Positions 25,276-38,689 are shown, counted from the first letter of the stretch. The stretch is DNA of 64,000 bases from Taenia hydatigena (GCA_036345935.2 JADWOT020000007.1:10067990-10131989); one strand, 5' to 3'. Notes: generated from the sequence alone by a model not told the origin. Program-made: numbers and translations.

Positions 25276-25708
25276 TTAACTGTTGGTTAAGTTCTGGTAG
25301 GCATTGGCACAATCACTTGAACTCAAGATCCTGCTTTCATAAGGAACGAGAAATGTGTGGCGTTTCGTAGACAGAGAACAGTGGCAAAAGGAATGTTTGT
25401 GTTTGGCTTCCGTTTCTTCAACTTTGCAGTCATTTTGTGCAAGGCATTTAACCAGATTGTGAGAAGACCCTATTATCTCAACGAAAGGTTTAATTTTCTG
25501 ACGAGTTTTATGAAAACTCAATAAATGCCTAAGTGAGTTACAGCCACTTCACCAATACAAGCCAAATATTAAAACTGGACATAAATTCTGTTGGCTGATG
25601 TTTGAAAATGTCGATAGCAGCCAGAATGATAAAATGAAGGGCATGTAACCACATGAGGAAGGAGAGTAGGAGCGCACCGAGAAAAATAATTTGCCTGGCA
25701 AAAGTTTT
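25276..25708 (-). CDS. Putative membrane protein, 3' exons
   Basis: Minus strand. Upstream exon ends at TTG|GTGAAG (25553); downstream exon 25497-25276 begins after AACTCGTCAG; both joins are phase 0 across a 55-base intron. The upstream exon reads a strongly hydrophobic helix (IIFLGALLLSFLMWLHALHF, then IILAAIDIF) followed by KHQPTEF. The downstream exon encodes a 73-residue tail with several Cys/His (KHKHSFCHCS) ending LTNS. Layout of a last membrane helices plus cytoplasmic tail is possible, and the helix loosely recalls TM6 of a GPCR, but there is no NPxxY. A one-base frame break lies just upstream (about 25708), so it may be a pseudogene. Confidence 0.35.
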
Positions 25709-26379
25709 AATCTATTTCTGACTGATTTGACACGTGGTAGTATTATCTGGATCAGATTGGAATTAACTCGTCGCAAGGCTCTGGATACAAGCCAACTTGA
25801 GAATTAAAGATTTTTTTTTTTAACTCACTTAAGTGGGCGAAAATTCAATTCACGAGCTTCTAGATGTAAATCATGAAAGAAATGAACAATGCAAGTTAGG
25901 GTTGGATAGGCACATACCACGACTTTTAACGTGAAACGCCTTTCTTTTGTGCCTATGAAAAGATGCAAAGTTTATTCGTAATTCCAACTTTCTTGATGTG
26001 GTCATGGTATAAGCCAGTTAAAACCCGCATTGTGTATGTAAAATTACTATTTGCTCACAACCCTTGTGCAACTCACTGCTAAGTCATTCTAGTAGTGGTT
26101 GAATCTTAACTAGTTCTGGGAGAAATAATTCTTTCCGGGCTTATGACAACGGCCTGCAATGCACTGCAAAGCTCGGTGACCTACTGTCCCACAGAGCAGG
26201 CATGTTTAAAAAGGAAGCTGCGTTAAAATTCTTTGGTTATTAGTGATTTGCATTTTCGGGCAGATTTCATAATTTATCTGAGTAGATCATAAAATACAGA
26301 TCATTCAATGGAGTGAATTAAATGTCTGCTTGTCACTGGTTAGACGCCTTAGAGGTGGTGGTGGGATGGCTTTTGGAAG

Positions 26380-27740
26380 TTCACGTTTGTTTGGGTCTGA
26401 TGACGTCCTCAAAATGAAGGGGTGGGAGCTCCACTTCGATGCATCTTTGGTAGGCGTCTCCTTCGATTCCCACTACACTCGATTCTCTCCCAAGTATTGA
26501 GTCTCGCGTTAAGTCCCACCCTGTGCACTCCGTGCCCGGAGAAGGGAGGTGAGTAATCGCTTGCATAGTGTTTCCTTACCTTTATATTGCACTTTAGTGC
26601 CAAAAGAATGGATCGCTACTCTGTCTCCCTCACGCTTTTAAAAACCTTTATCTTTTACAAATGCACTGCCAAGCTGCTCCTGTCTTTGCCTTCTCCTCCT
26701 ACCTCATCCTCTGCCAGCATCCTCTTAGCAAGTCTTCTTTATCTCTCCCCTAGTCTCGTCTTTGACTGTGATATGAAGAAATGGTGCCAAGAATCATAAC
26801 CTAAAACAGACTAGCACAAGCTAGAATGAATGTGAATAAAATCACACTTTACTTGTTTTAGCATAACAGCTTGAATTGCAAGGCACTTTCCATCCCCGTC
26901 TTTTTACTGCAGCTCTAGTTTGCCCAACACCATCTCGTTTTAGTTCCATCTCCTACTCCTATGCTTACTCCCTCAAAAGCGAGAGTCAGTGCGTTGCTTC
27001 TACTTCTACCTCGTGATTTGCAGGACGGCTCTAACTTCTACCTACTCTCCCCATTATCCACTCGTTTTTCTCCTTGTAGAGATTGTCTTAGACTGAACAT
27101 GGCCTTTTCTCTTGCATCCATCTGCACTCTGCTTACTGTGCGTGTCGGCTTCTCTTTTCCTGTCATCAACACTCAAGCACCTGCCCAATAAATCAACATG
27201 CCACACCTAGACCCATTTGTCTCCTGTTGCTCCTCCAATTTATTCCTTTATCTTAGATTGAAGTGAGCGCCTCTATTTGGAGAAAAGAAAGTACCGAAAC
27301 GCTCAGCGTGCTTCCATTTGAGCGGGAAATTTTGGGCATACAGGAGCCAAAAGGAGGCAAATAAGATACCAAGGGAACTCAAAATAACGCAAACTTTCTC
27401 ACCAGGTGGAGACAATTTGTCTCATTTAGTACAAGCATTCCTAATTACCTATACGGGAAGGAAAAAAGGAGTCTGCAAACTGCGGTCGCTCCAGCATCAG
27501 TGCTAATGTTGATGGCGATGGATGTGGAGGCAGTGAGGTTGAGAGACGTCGACGTCCATTTGCACCTGCAACACCAATTAGAAGAAAGGAGTGGTCACGT
27601 CGAGTTTTCGCTGCTATTGCTCCAAGTGATAGGGCGGGTGAGCCAGTGTGATATCCACTTACGCATGAGCAGGTTTTCTTCCGCAAAATGGCCTTGTTGA
27701 AGGCGGTGCTGTCAGTGGAAGAGGCGAAAGGGAGCGGAGA
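26380..27740 (-). repeat. Repeat family F, copy 2 (inverted)
   Basis: Reverse complement of about 36045-37395. Landmarks: GATGCATCTTTGGTAGG near 26439, CCCAAGTATTGAGTCTCG near 26490, and an almost unchanged core at 27479-27590 (TGCGGTCGCTCCAGCATCAG at its left). The core is bounded by an excellent acceptor on the minus strand (GGTGTTGCAG) and a CGTATAG|GTAATT donor, so it may be an exon under constraint. Confidence 0.75.
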
Positions 27741-27799
27741 ATCTGCAAACGCCTTTACAACAACTCGACATTTCTAAAAGTGCGAGTAAACATCAACGT

Positions 27800-28340
27800 G
27801 CAGTACATTGATTGCTATAAGTTAGTCAATGGAGAAAGATGATTTTGGGAAGAATGGATGGCAGTAATTACAAAGCTGTGTTCAGTTAGACTTGTAGGCG
27901 CAAAGTGAAAAACAGCTTGAAGTGCCAGTTAGCCTGTGTGGAGGGATGGGGAGTAGAAGAAGGTGGGGACAAATTCGCTTTCTGATTTTTCTTGCTATTT
28001 GACCAACTCTTTTGACCAAAAACTGCAATTGGAGTAATGTTGTTGACTGTGCAATTGCTGAGGCGCCTTGATGAAGTGTGCCGGCAAACAAGCAGGTTCC
28101 ACTTTGCCTCGATTTTGCCTTGGGGATCTTTTGGTAGGAATTAACATTAGCTCAGATGCGGTTTGTTAAATTACTTGCCAATGTAACTTCAAAAGTACAG
28201 CGTTTAATTAAGAAGTTGCTGATAAATGACTGAGTTCTTTAGTTCAGGCTATAGCATTAAGTCCAATCCTGTGATACGTGAGTTTTCAGCCGCACTTCTT
28301 AGCTGGACCATGGAGCCTAACAAGCTGGTTACATGGATAA
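27800..28340. other. No recognised gene
   Basis: No shared repeat or supported exon was seen. Confidence 0.3.
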
Positions 28341-28344
28341 CGCG

Positions 28345-28500
28345 GACGGCTCTATACAGTCGCAAACTTCCTACTTGATGTAGTCGCATGAAGCCTTGTC
28401 TATGAGGGAGTGCGATCCGTATCTGTCAAGAAGAGGTGGTCAAGGCAGAGCTTTAGTTTGGATTAATTGTGTGGTTCAGTGTGTTGATCGTACTGGTGCA
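28345..28500 (-). repeat. Dispersed repeat H, copy 2
   Basis: Counterpart of 4480-4640; see the peptide similarity described there. Confidence 0.45.
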
Positions 28501-31500
28501 GCCGCTGTTAGGATGAGATCGAGACATCTGTCTGACATCAGTAATGAAATTGCGGTCAAGAAAGGCTGATTAAAGGTGGCGGGTTAGATGGTTGATTGGC
28601 CACCTTACGTACTTCTGCTTCAAACCTTCACTCTGCTTGCATTCTACCCAGTCGCTTCCACAGCTGCACTCATTTTTAAGGTGCTATGAGTTGACATTCT
28701 TGGTATGTGTGTATCCGTAGGATAATGTAGGGCAATCAGAGTAAAATATTCAAATTTTGGCGCAAAATTCATCAGCAATGCGAATGCCTGGCAATGTGTT
28801 AAATGCTTCGACTGACTGTGATCTCAAAGCGTTTTCTTCCTTTCAAAGTGAGGCAGGAACACTGAAGTGCCTACAATATTGTATCCATGATTATAGGTCA
28901 AATTAGCCTCAAATTAATTCTGAAAAATAACGGTCTTAGGAGAAAAGACATCTTGGGAGGATTGTGCTACTCGTTTGCGCAGTAATAGGCTTGATAGGAA
29001 GTAGAGGCCAAGGTTGTGGGTCGAATTCGCATTGGAGAGTCAATTCAATGCACAAAATAGTATTCTGCTCCATCTCAGCCTGTAATAGGCTTCCGCAAAG
29101 CAGCATTGACAGGCTATTTTGCTATTGTTCAATTACCTATTTAGAGGTTTGTTATTTGGCGAACAGTGCCAAGTTATCAATTCACGCGTTGTAAAAATGC
29201 TGGCCAGAGGCATCTTCCATGCACGGATTGGTAATACCGCACTGATGACGAGACAAAATTAGCACATACGAGAGCGGTTGTACTCTACTGACAGATGAAT
29301 TTCCGGAAGTGTAACCACTGTTGTGCTTTTTAGAGTTAGATACTATTACAAATCTAAGCAGTTGGTCTGCTGACTAGCCATCTTTACTGTGCCTACAAAT
29401 TCGTGATATTTTGGAGCCTCTGTGAGGAAGAATGCTCTTTGGTTTTCCTCTTTGAGCACAATAGACACGCATTTTTGGTTGCAGATCTTCCAATTCAGCA
29501 GAACGAATTTTTTTAATCAAATATTTTGCCGGAACTTCTTATTTTATTCGGACTTAATTTTTGGCATATTTTACAAGTGGCATTGCTTTGGGGCTCGTCC
29601 AAGGCTGCCAGAACTTCAAAGGTCTAGGCTTTTGAGGTTAGGGTGCTATGCTAGCACAAATCTATTTAAGCGGAGGCAAAATATCAAGTCAGGCATTTGA
29701 ACTAACTTCGAGTGCGCCATCATGCAAGCTAGCTAGCTCAGAACCGTAGATGGAGAGATTGAAGCCGATTTCTTTAATGCTTAGCACACGTTACTTCTTT
29801 GCAAAGCGTGACTAATATTGGCAGTTTAGATGCCCAAAATGCAAGCACCAAAGAAATTGAGGGCACTTATTTTCTTTGCATAGAGATCAGCATTTTTAAG
29901 TTGATTTCCTACCAAATGTCTTTTTATTTGATTGCTGGCAGTTATTTGTTAATCACTCTGGATGGCCGAGTGGCACATCTATGACCTCAATTGCATTTCA
30001 ATTAATACAAATTAGTGCCGACTGCCTAATGATAAGGCTCACTAATAACAAGCTTTAAGGTTAGTAACATGCCCTTAGAGCAGATTTTGATCCATATTCT
30101 AGGGTAGATTGTGGTTATTGGCGGTGGTGTCCGTAAGTACAAATCGATGGCCGGAATGAGTGAACATGGCCAGTAATGCTACGATTGAAGTCGCAATGCT
30201 ACATTATTAATTTGACTCTTCTTTGTGTAAACAGATAATGTTCTTTTTATTTTAGTAAAGGGCGAGTTTTACGAGCGGCCGTTGAAGTATATAGGACTTC
30301 TAGGTTATTTCCTATCCAATTATCTGTGCAGTAGTTTTCTCCCCTCATAATAAAACGGATGCCTGCTAAAATAAGCATTGAACCGCCTCTGCTCATTTCA
30401 AATGCGCCATCGCAATACTTGGCAAACAAAAGCAAATGGCATCGTTGACTACTTGCTTACAGTGATAGAAAACCGCAGCTCTGCATATAAAGCGCTCGAT
30501 CGCTGAGCTTGAGAAGACCTCATCTGATGTGTTAATGCGATTTGCATGGTCTCAATACCAGACGAAGGCTTATGTTTCCTAATATGTAATTCTTAAGTAA
30601 AAGGCGGGAATGGGACCCGAATTCGTGCTGGAGAAGCTGTATCAACACTTTTGCTTCAAGACTATAAATGAGTCAACATTATCCTACAGAAAGAGTTGCT
30701 GGAAAGAGGAGGTTAACGACGATAGGGCTACAATCGTAATCCTGCTGAAAGCATTCTAAAGCTTGCATGCTTCAGAGCTTGTAACTAAGTAAATAGCAAA
30801 AGATCCACAGATAAGTACGTCAAATATTACTGTAGAGCATTTGTCATTCGTGCAGCGAAAAGCAAAATTAATCAGATCTAATGCACACGATTTTGTTTGC
30901 AAAGAGATGTAAGTCCCGTAGTGGGTAAGCTGGAGTGGCTCTCTATCGGCTCGATTCAAATGATCAGTCAGTTCGACTTCACTTCGCGAAATGGCCACGG
31001 AAACGTGCCACCTTTATTTAGCATGTCATTCCTGTTATGTCTATTTTAGCAACTTTGTCTGTCTTTTGTTCTCCTTCCCTTTTAGTCTCGACTCTACTGC
31101 ATCCAAACTGTGCCCGTGTTTATGCAAACCTGATGTTTATAATTGCTTTTCGCAACTTAAAAATCTGATGTATATCAAGTTTTTCGTTTGACTTATCGAA
31201 TGCATTTGCGATCTCTTTTGGCTAGAAAGTGGATTAAAATAATTTTAGGAAAGAGAGATATATAACGAAAAACTCTGGCATAGCAGAGGGATGAAATAAA
31301 ATTAGCCATTTGGACAGTGCCACGTGTGCACTTCGCGTTTGGTAAGCTTTCTGTTGCGCGTTGCAAAGGCCATACCAATTTATTAAATCAGTTATAATTT
31401 TGTGGTTGACGAGTTTTCAAAGAGCTTCACACAGCAGTGCACATGATATAGAGCGGCAATTCTGCATGCTCAGATATTCAGACTCTATCCTATAAGAAGG

Positions 31501-32640
31501 TGCAGTGCCAATATCAAAAGTCCTCAACTGCGTCAAAATGGGCAAATTATGCACTACAGATGAATGCAAAGGAATTGGATGCCTATGTATTCAAGAGAAC
31601 AGGATTAATTCCCAACGTATGCTTGTTAGTTGTAGAATCAGCAACTTAATAAGAGCACTCACTTAGCATTGCTCTAACTGCCTGCAATTTAGTCCAAAAT
31701 TTGCATTTGTTAGACATTAGTCACGTTAACGGGCATCAAACTTCAGATTGCGTTCATTAATATGGCAAATCAAGAGTTAGTTAGTTGTCCTCTGGATGGA
31801 ATAACGTTTAGGAAGCCTAAAGCAAGCCGCCTTAAGGCGAAATCGGTGTTGTCTAATCCAAAAATTGCCTTCATTTGGTCTTCAACAAGAATTCAGCCTT
31901 AAAGTAGACCATTTTAAAGAAGCAAATATGTTCATCATAGCAAGCTCTCTGGTTTTTGAAATGTCTTTCTACAGCAGAATATTAAAAGAGACAATTAAAA
32001 TTAGATTAAGTGTCATTAAATGCAAATCAATCTCAAATTTCTTCCCATATGCTTCCATGTACATGGGAGGCGGGCTTTGTGCTGCTAAAGTGCCAATTAC
32101 AAGTACTCTGCGTACTCACAGCGGTCCGTGAGATTTCTAATCTTTATATGAGTTTATTTTACGCGATAGCTACAAGGCTTACACGATCAGTAACTTTTTA
32201 CGCCCTCACTTCGATTATGTTTGTTCTATAGATGCAGGAGATGTAGTATCAAAGTTTGGAACAGAGCAAATGCGTCTCGATATCTGCGACCAAAATGTCA
32301 CCAGATTAAGCGGTCTGCAGGAAGAGACAGAGCCAACCGCGCCTTAACAGAAAGTGAAGCCTTCGAAGTAACAGACTATGAAAGACTATAAGCAAACAAC
32401 CTTGTGTGCGCCAAAACTGCAATCAGCATTTATTGCTGCTACTTGAAAATGCACTTAGCCTTATGCGTAGTAAATAAAAGATGCGACAAAAGACAAAATA
32501 ACTGACCATGCTGAGAGAATGCCGCAAATTTAGCTAATACGAAGGCACTCTCATTAGCACAAGAAAACTGATTCTGTTCCAAATCCACCCAACACATAAA
32601 TAAAATGCACGAAACTTTCCATGCATCTCATTTTAACACT
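28500..32640. other. Mostly non-coding; weak ORFs only
   Basis: Several frames of 60-92 codons occur. The most protein-like are 30756-30998 (-), which has spaced cysteines and ends in SSEACKL, and 31865-32131 (+). Neither has convincing splice sites or a recognisable domain, so I leave them uncalled. Confidence 0.3.
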
Positions 32641-32748
32641 TTACAGGATGCCGTCATAGATCTGGTCGTCATAAATATTTTTAAGCGTGGTAAGCTCTAC
32701 TCCATATGACGTGGAGACAAGCCCAGCGAATTATCTCCGCATAATCGA

Positions 32749-33608
32749 TCATAAATTTATTCTGTCGCCTGTTACACCAAATGCGCCATCTACGAGGAAA
32801 CTTGGAGAAAGGGGGAAGTGAAAGCCACCCAAGGCTTCGAACGTCTTCTGCATGCAGTCCACATTTGGAAAAGGATGTATCATTTCCCACATCATGCCAA
32901 TCACAGCAAGTGTTTGCTCAGGTTTAATAATATCACCTAGAGCAATTAGGTGTCCACAATTCCGACTTCCCATATCCGAGTAATCAAGGTATAGAATGAC
33001 GCAGTCATAATCGCTGAGCCGCATCCTTTGACCTTCTTCTGCATCCATTTCGCACCATTCACATGTGTTCACTACAGTGCTACCTGTTGTCCTCAAATAT
33101 TGATTCCACTGACTTGAGAAGTACGGAATATCTGATGACACGTCCAGCCAGAGACGAGTCGAGGGAGAAGTATGCAATACTTGCAAATCGCATTTGTATC
33201 GTCTTACTATATACGGTGGTTTTCTTGTACAGCGACATGGCGTGGTGATCGCACAGGTAATGGGAGCTTGTGAATCAGCAGGAAACTCTTTTCACGCAAG
33301 TTCAAGAAAGAAGTCCTCTAATTTGTTGTAATAACCGATTGCTTCAGGCAAAATATAGGGACTGGTTCGGAATATTTCATTAAAGAGCATGAAACAGAGG
33401 TCCTCATCCACCCATTTCATGTAATTTACACTGTCGTTGCTACCAGGAACTTGGGCCGGAGGGTCTTGATTCGGTGGTGGGTTAGCTAGTCCCTCCTAAA
33501 AAGTGCAGTCAAAGGTGACTTTCAATGACATTCGCGAAGAATATGCGTGTAAAAGAAATGATAAATTCTCACAGCGGATGCAGAACAAATCAAACCTACC
33601 CGAGACAT
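32749..33608 (-). CDS. Unidentified gene or gene relic with one in-frame stop
   Basis: Minus strand. A tiny first exon, ATG TCT CGG (33608-33600), may splice (GTAGGT donor) to an exon that starts after GCACTTTTTAG at 33495. From there one frame runs 249 codons to TGA at 32749 with a single internal TGA at 33294-33292. It contains NPPPNQDPPAQVPGSND near the start, MKWVDEDLCFMLFNEIFRTS, then CRCTRKPPYIVRRYKCDLQ, LWLDVSSDIPYFSSQWNQYL, SDYDCVILYLDYSDMGSRNC, and ends GVTGDRINL. A GTGAAA...CACAAG segment at the internal stop could be a 29-base intron, but removing it shifts the frame, so a nonsense mutation is simpler. An inverted partial paralogue lies at 35516-35910 and shares the terminal stop. 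No family recognised; a cellular gene, a transposon ORF or a viral relic all remain possible. Confidence 0.5.
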
Positions 33609-33654
33609 TACGACGCAAAATCTGGCGTAAACTACCCTAATGAGCTTCGCTCAG

Positions 33655-35335
33655 GCGACAAGAGGTCACCAGCCAGTCCTAATTACTTCTCTTACCCAGC
33701 CAACTGGCAAAGTCTATTAACAAACTAAGATTCTCAAGTGCTATTTAAAAGTGTTTGAAAGGATGCGTGAAGTTCCTAGCAGCCAGCTCTGCAGACGAAC
33801 TTACACGTTTATGTATTTCGTTGGCATTATCGTGCTTTTATGGTATCTCTAATGATACTATTAACAGTTTCTCTAGTGTCATAATTAAAGCGCGGCCAAA
33901 TTGAAATACTGATACACCCTGTGATATGTGCCTTGGTAAAATCGGCATAAAGATGTGTCATTAATGCAAAATGGATGACATAGGAGACTCTAATCATGGA
34001 CAGGTGTGCATAACATCAAAACGGTGGCCAAACCAACACAGATTTTGAGGTTCGCGCCACTTTTTGCAGCTCTGGTAAACAGGTGATCTTAAACGCGCCT
34101 TGCCGTCACTGACCTTGTCTAACCCATACTGACAAGGGCCATTTTAAGGAAGTCGGCTCTGTGCTGATCCAGCTTTGCGCCCATGGTAAAATCGTCATTT
34201 TTTAAAAGGTCTCAAAAGTATGATGAATAGTCTTCAAGGCGGTACTGAAGAGGATAACGGCGCTTTTACGACCTAGACGATTTGAACATGCCTTGAAATG
34301 GGATAGACTAATTGTTAATGCCGATTTACTAGCAATGTCTGATTATTTTCCAACTATATGGAGATGGAGGCGAAGCATAAGCTCAACTGTTTGGGTCATC
34401 ACCCACTTTGAGTCGCTGACCCCTGAATTATGAGTGCATGACAAAATTATTGGCATGTAATTTAAGATTAAGTAGGCTTGCCTAAAAATCGGGAAGCCAT
34501 ATTCTCGCCTACCATTTATGCGAAATCGACTAGCCTTAAAATACATAGGGTGGATAGAATAGGGTGATGAGTAAGCGCAATTATTGCGGTTGACGCGCAT
34601 GCTCAACGACTCCTGATATTCTTTTAATCGCACCATCAGTCAGGCAGCTTACTTTCCCTCCCGGAGAGAAACTTGAAGTATTAAAGACCATTCAATGGCA
34701 AGTGTGATGTCAAACTGCTTCTTCAAATGGTATTGCGAGAGGCTTAGTGCACTATCCTGACATAACCGATTTTAGAGGGTTGTAAGGCTTTTTACATCAA
34801 ATCTGTTAGCTATAGGATGAAAACAGAGAGTAAGCATCAACCCTCCATAGAGTGTGGCAATTTCTACGTGCAGTTCAAAATATGTCTGCTTTTAGCCACA
34901 CCACTTGGTAAAGCAGATGTTTGCCGCTGTTTATCAACTAAAAGCGTATTTAGGTGTGATGCACCCTATATTCTTGAATGTAAAGAAACAGGATCCATGC
35001 TGCTATTTAATTGCATGACAATTGTGCCGTGATTCAGCCATGAAGCCTTCCATGCAATTTAAGCCACGTTTAAAACTTGCTAAGATTATTTATTACAGAA
35101 GACGAATTTCTACCCGATTTCCTAGTAATTAGGCAAAATATTCGAACAAAGAAGTGACGGTCAGCCTGTCAGTATGCGGCATAAAGCGCGTATACAATCC
35201 ACAAACAAATATAGCCCAGTGTCTAACTCCACAGCATAGACAAGCTTATGTGTTCCTGTTCGCATTTTTAAGCATGCTTTGTTATTACTCCGCCTTAAAT
35301 ACCCGCTAAGTTTATTCGTGGCGACTAGCCATCTA
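33655..35335 (+). repeat. C part of the B+C element, copy 1
   Basis: Matches 62355-63990 in the same orientation. Landmarks: AACAAACTAAGATTCTCAAG at 33720, ACTTACACGTTTATGTATTT near 33800, AAACGGTGGCC near 34020, and ATTCAGCCATGA.GCCTTC near 35033. Minus-strand frames (for example 34343-34636) show no recognisable domain. Confidence 0.8.
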
Positions 35336-35515
35336 ACACTTGTCTAGATCTCGAAACGACTGATGCAATACACGGGTGAATGCACTCTAAACCACCATAA
35401 AATTGCGTACGACGAGTGGTATTGCCTTAATCGGCCAGTATGTGAACGAAGACGGCATGAGTTTAAGTGAATAACATTGAGAACTTACAAAACTTTTGAT
35501 GGTAAATGTGTTTTA

Positions 35516-35910
35516 CTAGTTATGACTGTGTCATTTTGGACCTTGATTCCTCGGATTTCGATAGTCAGAATTGTGGACGCCTAATTGCCCTAGATGATGT
35601 TACTACGCCTGGGCATGCACTTGCTGTGACTGGCATGATGTGGGGAATGATGCATCCTTTTCCAAATGTGGACTGCGTGCAGAAGACATTCCAAGCCATG
35701 GGTGGCTTTCACTTTCTCCCTTACTCCAAGTTTCCTCGTAGATGAAGCATTTGGTGTAACAGGCGACAGAACAAATTTATGATCAATTATGCGGAGATAA
35801 TTCGCTGATCTTGTCTCCATTGCATATAGAGTAGAACTTACCACACTTAAAAATATTTATGATGACCTGATCTATGACGGCATTCTGCGAACTGTTGAAC
35901 AGCTTCCAAA
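35516..35910 (+). pseudogene. Inverted partial paralogue of the 33-kb gene
   Basis: Reads SYDCVILDLDSSDFDSQNCG, then MMHPFPNVDCVQKTF and GGFHF, closely paralleling residues 160-248 of the gene at 32749-33608. A frame slip occurs near 35725. The non-coding 3' flank is shared too, to about 35900, so the duplication copied genomic DNA, not a processed transcript. The upstream half of the gene is absent. Confidence 0.6.
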
Positions 35911-36039
35911 TTAGATAGCAAAAAGCAATGCACTAAAAGTTTATGCACTTTATTCATGCAACAAGTGATTTCAGAACAGAACCACAGGTGCCTTGTGCTT
36001 GTCAAGCCATGAGTAACATATTGGTATCATATATTTCCG

Positions 36040-38090
36040 CCTCAATCGCCGACAGCACTGCCTTCGACAAGACCATTTTGCAGAAGGAAACCTGCTCATG
36101 CGTAAGTGGATATCACACCGACTCACCTACCACATCACTTGCAGCATTAGCAGTGAATACTCGACTTAAGCAATCCTTTCTTCCAATTGTTGTTGCAGGT
36201 GCAAATGGACGTCGACGTCTCTCAACCTCACTGCCTCAACATCCACCGCCATCAACATTAGCACTGATGCTGGAGCGACCGCAGTTTGCAGACTGCTTTT
36301 TTTCTTGCCCGTATAGGCAACTAGAAATGCTTGCACTAAACGAGACAAATTGTCTTTAACTAATAAGAAAGTTTGAGCCATTTTGAGTCCCCTTGGCACC
36401 TTATTTGCCTCCCTTCGGCTCTTGTATAACCAACATTTCCCACTCTGATGGAAGCACGTTGAGTGCTTTGGTACTTTTTTCTTTTTAGATTGAGGCGCTC
36501 ACTTTAATCTAAAATAAAGGAATAAAGTAGATGAGTCACAGAAGAGAAGTGGAGCTAGGTGTGGCATGGTGAGTTATTGGGCAGATGCTTGAGTGTTGGC
36601 GACAGGAAAAGAGAAGCCAACATGCGCTGTAAATAGAGTGCAGATGGATGAAAGACGAAAAGTCATATTCATACCCGTTTTTGTAAGACACCTGGCTAAG
36701 ACAACCCCTACAAAGGAAAACATGAGTGGATAATGAGAAGGGCAGGTAGAAATTACAGTAATCCTGCGAATCACGAGGTATAAGTAGGAGTAACGGGCTC
36801 ACCTTCGCTTCTGAGGGAGTAAGCATAGGTATAGGAGATGGAACTATAACGAGATGGTGTTGGGCAAACTATAGCTGCAGTTAAAAGATGGGGATTGAAA
36901 GTGTGGCAATTCAAGCTAAGTTATGCTAAAACAAGTAAAGTGCTATTTTATTCACATTCAGTCTAGCTTGTGCTAGTCTGTTTTAGGTTATGATTCTTGG
37001 CACCATTTCTTCATATCACGGTCAAAGACGAGACTAGGGGAGGGATAAAGGGGGCTTGTTAAGAGGGCGCTGGCAGAGGATGAAGTGAGAGGAGGAGGAG
37101 AAGACAGGGCAACTTAATAATGTGATTGAAGAAGATAAAGATTTTGAAAAGCATGAGGAAGACAGAGGAGCGAGGCATTCTTGTGGCACTAAAGTGGAAC
37201 ATACAAGTAAGGAAACAAAATTCAAGCGATTACTCACCTCCCTTTTCCGGGCACAGAGTGCACACGGTGGGACATGATGCAAGACGCAATACTTGAGAGC
37301 ATATCGAGCGTAGTGAGAATCGAAGGAGGCACCTACCAAAGATGCATCAGAGTGGAGCTCCCACTCCTTCATTTTAAACACGTCATCAGACCCAATTCTT
37401 ACTTGTGCTCTGTGGTTGCTAGAATCGGAGATGGAAAAGGGAAAGACTTCATTTCACATTGCGCGGATTCGTGTCAAATCGCCTTTGCGGGCCACATTAA
37501 AGCGTTGGGTTGACTTCAATGGTAACGTATGAAGGCGTCTCTGAAGATGAGGCATGAATTAGTCTGAAAGGCCAATCAAGTCTATCATAATCCCCTGCAA
37601 TCTAATCTGATCCAGTTAGGCCTGGTCTTATGTACTTTGCTACAGTACTTCTACATTAAGGCATGGATATTAAGCCTGTTTTTGTACTCCGGTAGATCTG
37701 CTAATGCCGCTGTTTATTTAGTGGTTGTTAACGCATGCAAGGGCCGTTATAGACAAGTGCAGCAGTCGGTGATAGACCCTTAAGGCTTTTTGTGGAACTA
37801 ACAAATGGATGCGTCTGGTGCGTAATAGCAATTCCATGCATTAACAAACCCTCGCCTGTCATTGCGAAAGACCCCAGCGGTGCATGCATTTCTTCCGTGG
37901 GAGTAAAGAAGCAAAGGGAATGATTGGGATTGAGGTGATGGGATGAGAGGCCATGGAAATGGAAGAAGAGTAAGGGAGGGAAAAAGAAGATTGGAAGAAG
38001 ACACTGTAGACTGACCGTGCACATTGCCGTGGTGCGGTATTCTTTATTTCCTTCCTTTCTCCCATCTTCTAGTGAATTGATCCATTTGCG
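36040..38090 (+). repeat. Repeat family F, copy 3
   Basis: Longest copy. 36045-37395 is inverted relative to 26380-27740; 36490-38090 is in the same orientation as copy 1 (9470-12260). An open frame at 35943-36359 runs across the left end. The core 36199-36310 is nearly identical to its counterpart in copy 2 while flanks are much more diverged; it begins after a strong acceptor (ATTGTTGTTGCAG). Confidence 0.75.
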
Positions 38091-38689
38091 CACTCAGCTA
38101 GCCAGTTGACTGAGTTAAACATGAAGGATTTTACTTGGTGAAGAGAATATGGATACCTTCTCAACGACACACTCGAAGAGACTAATCATCGCCTTTTCAT
38201 TCTGCAATTTAGACTGAGTACCGGATGCGATAATGTCCAAATGACGCAAGCAAATGAGTCAAGAGAGAAGGAAAAGTAAATGGCACAAGGAGAGGCAGGG
38301 GAATGGGTAGTAAAACTTATTCCTATCTGCTTTGATTGTATGATGTCTCGAGAACCGTGGGGTGAGATTTTGGAACTAACGAGCAGAGAGAGATGATTCC
38401 GAAGGGAGCAAAGGACAAATAAAAGACTCAGAGCGAGGAGGAACCGACGATAAACTGAATGACAGGACCGATAACGTGAAACAAACTGAATAAAAGAGGA
38501 CGACACAACGCGCAGTAGAGCATATATGGAGGTCGCCTGTGTGATTGACCTCATTCAATGTGACACGTGTAAGTCGATTAATTGTACATGGTGGCTCCCA
38601 AGGCTGATTAATGTAATTTCTAGGCGTCATTCTTTTGCAAGAGCAGGGATTACTCGCCACCGTGCTCTTCCAACCTAAGCAAATTTCAT

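Noticed and set aside
25538..25708. GPCR TM6-TM7 signature
   Set aside because: A hydrophobic helix followed by a loop is present, but there is no CWxP, NPxxY or conserved TM7; kept as a generic membrane protein.
30756..30998. Cysteine-containing minus-strand frame loosely like an extracellular D8C-type domain
   Set aside because: Cysteine spacing does not match and there is no splice or signal-peptide evidence.
33266..33296. 29-base intron removing the internal stop of the 33-kb gene
   Set aside because: GT/AG ends exist, but splicing there shifts out of the frame that is open and conserved downstream.
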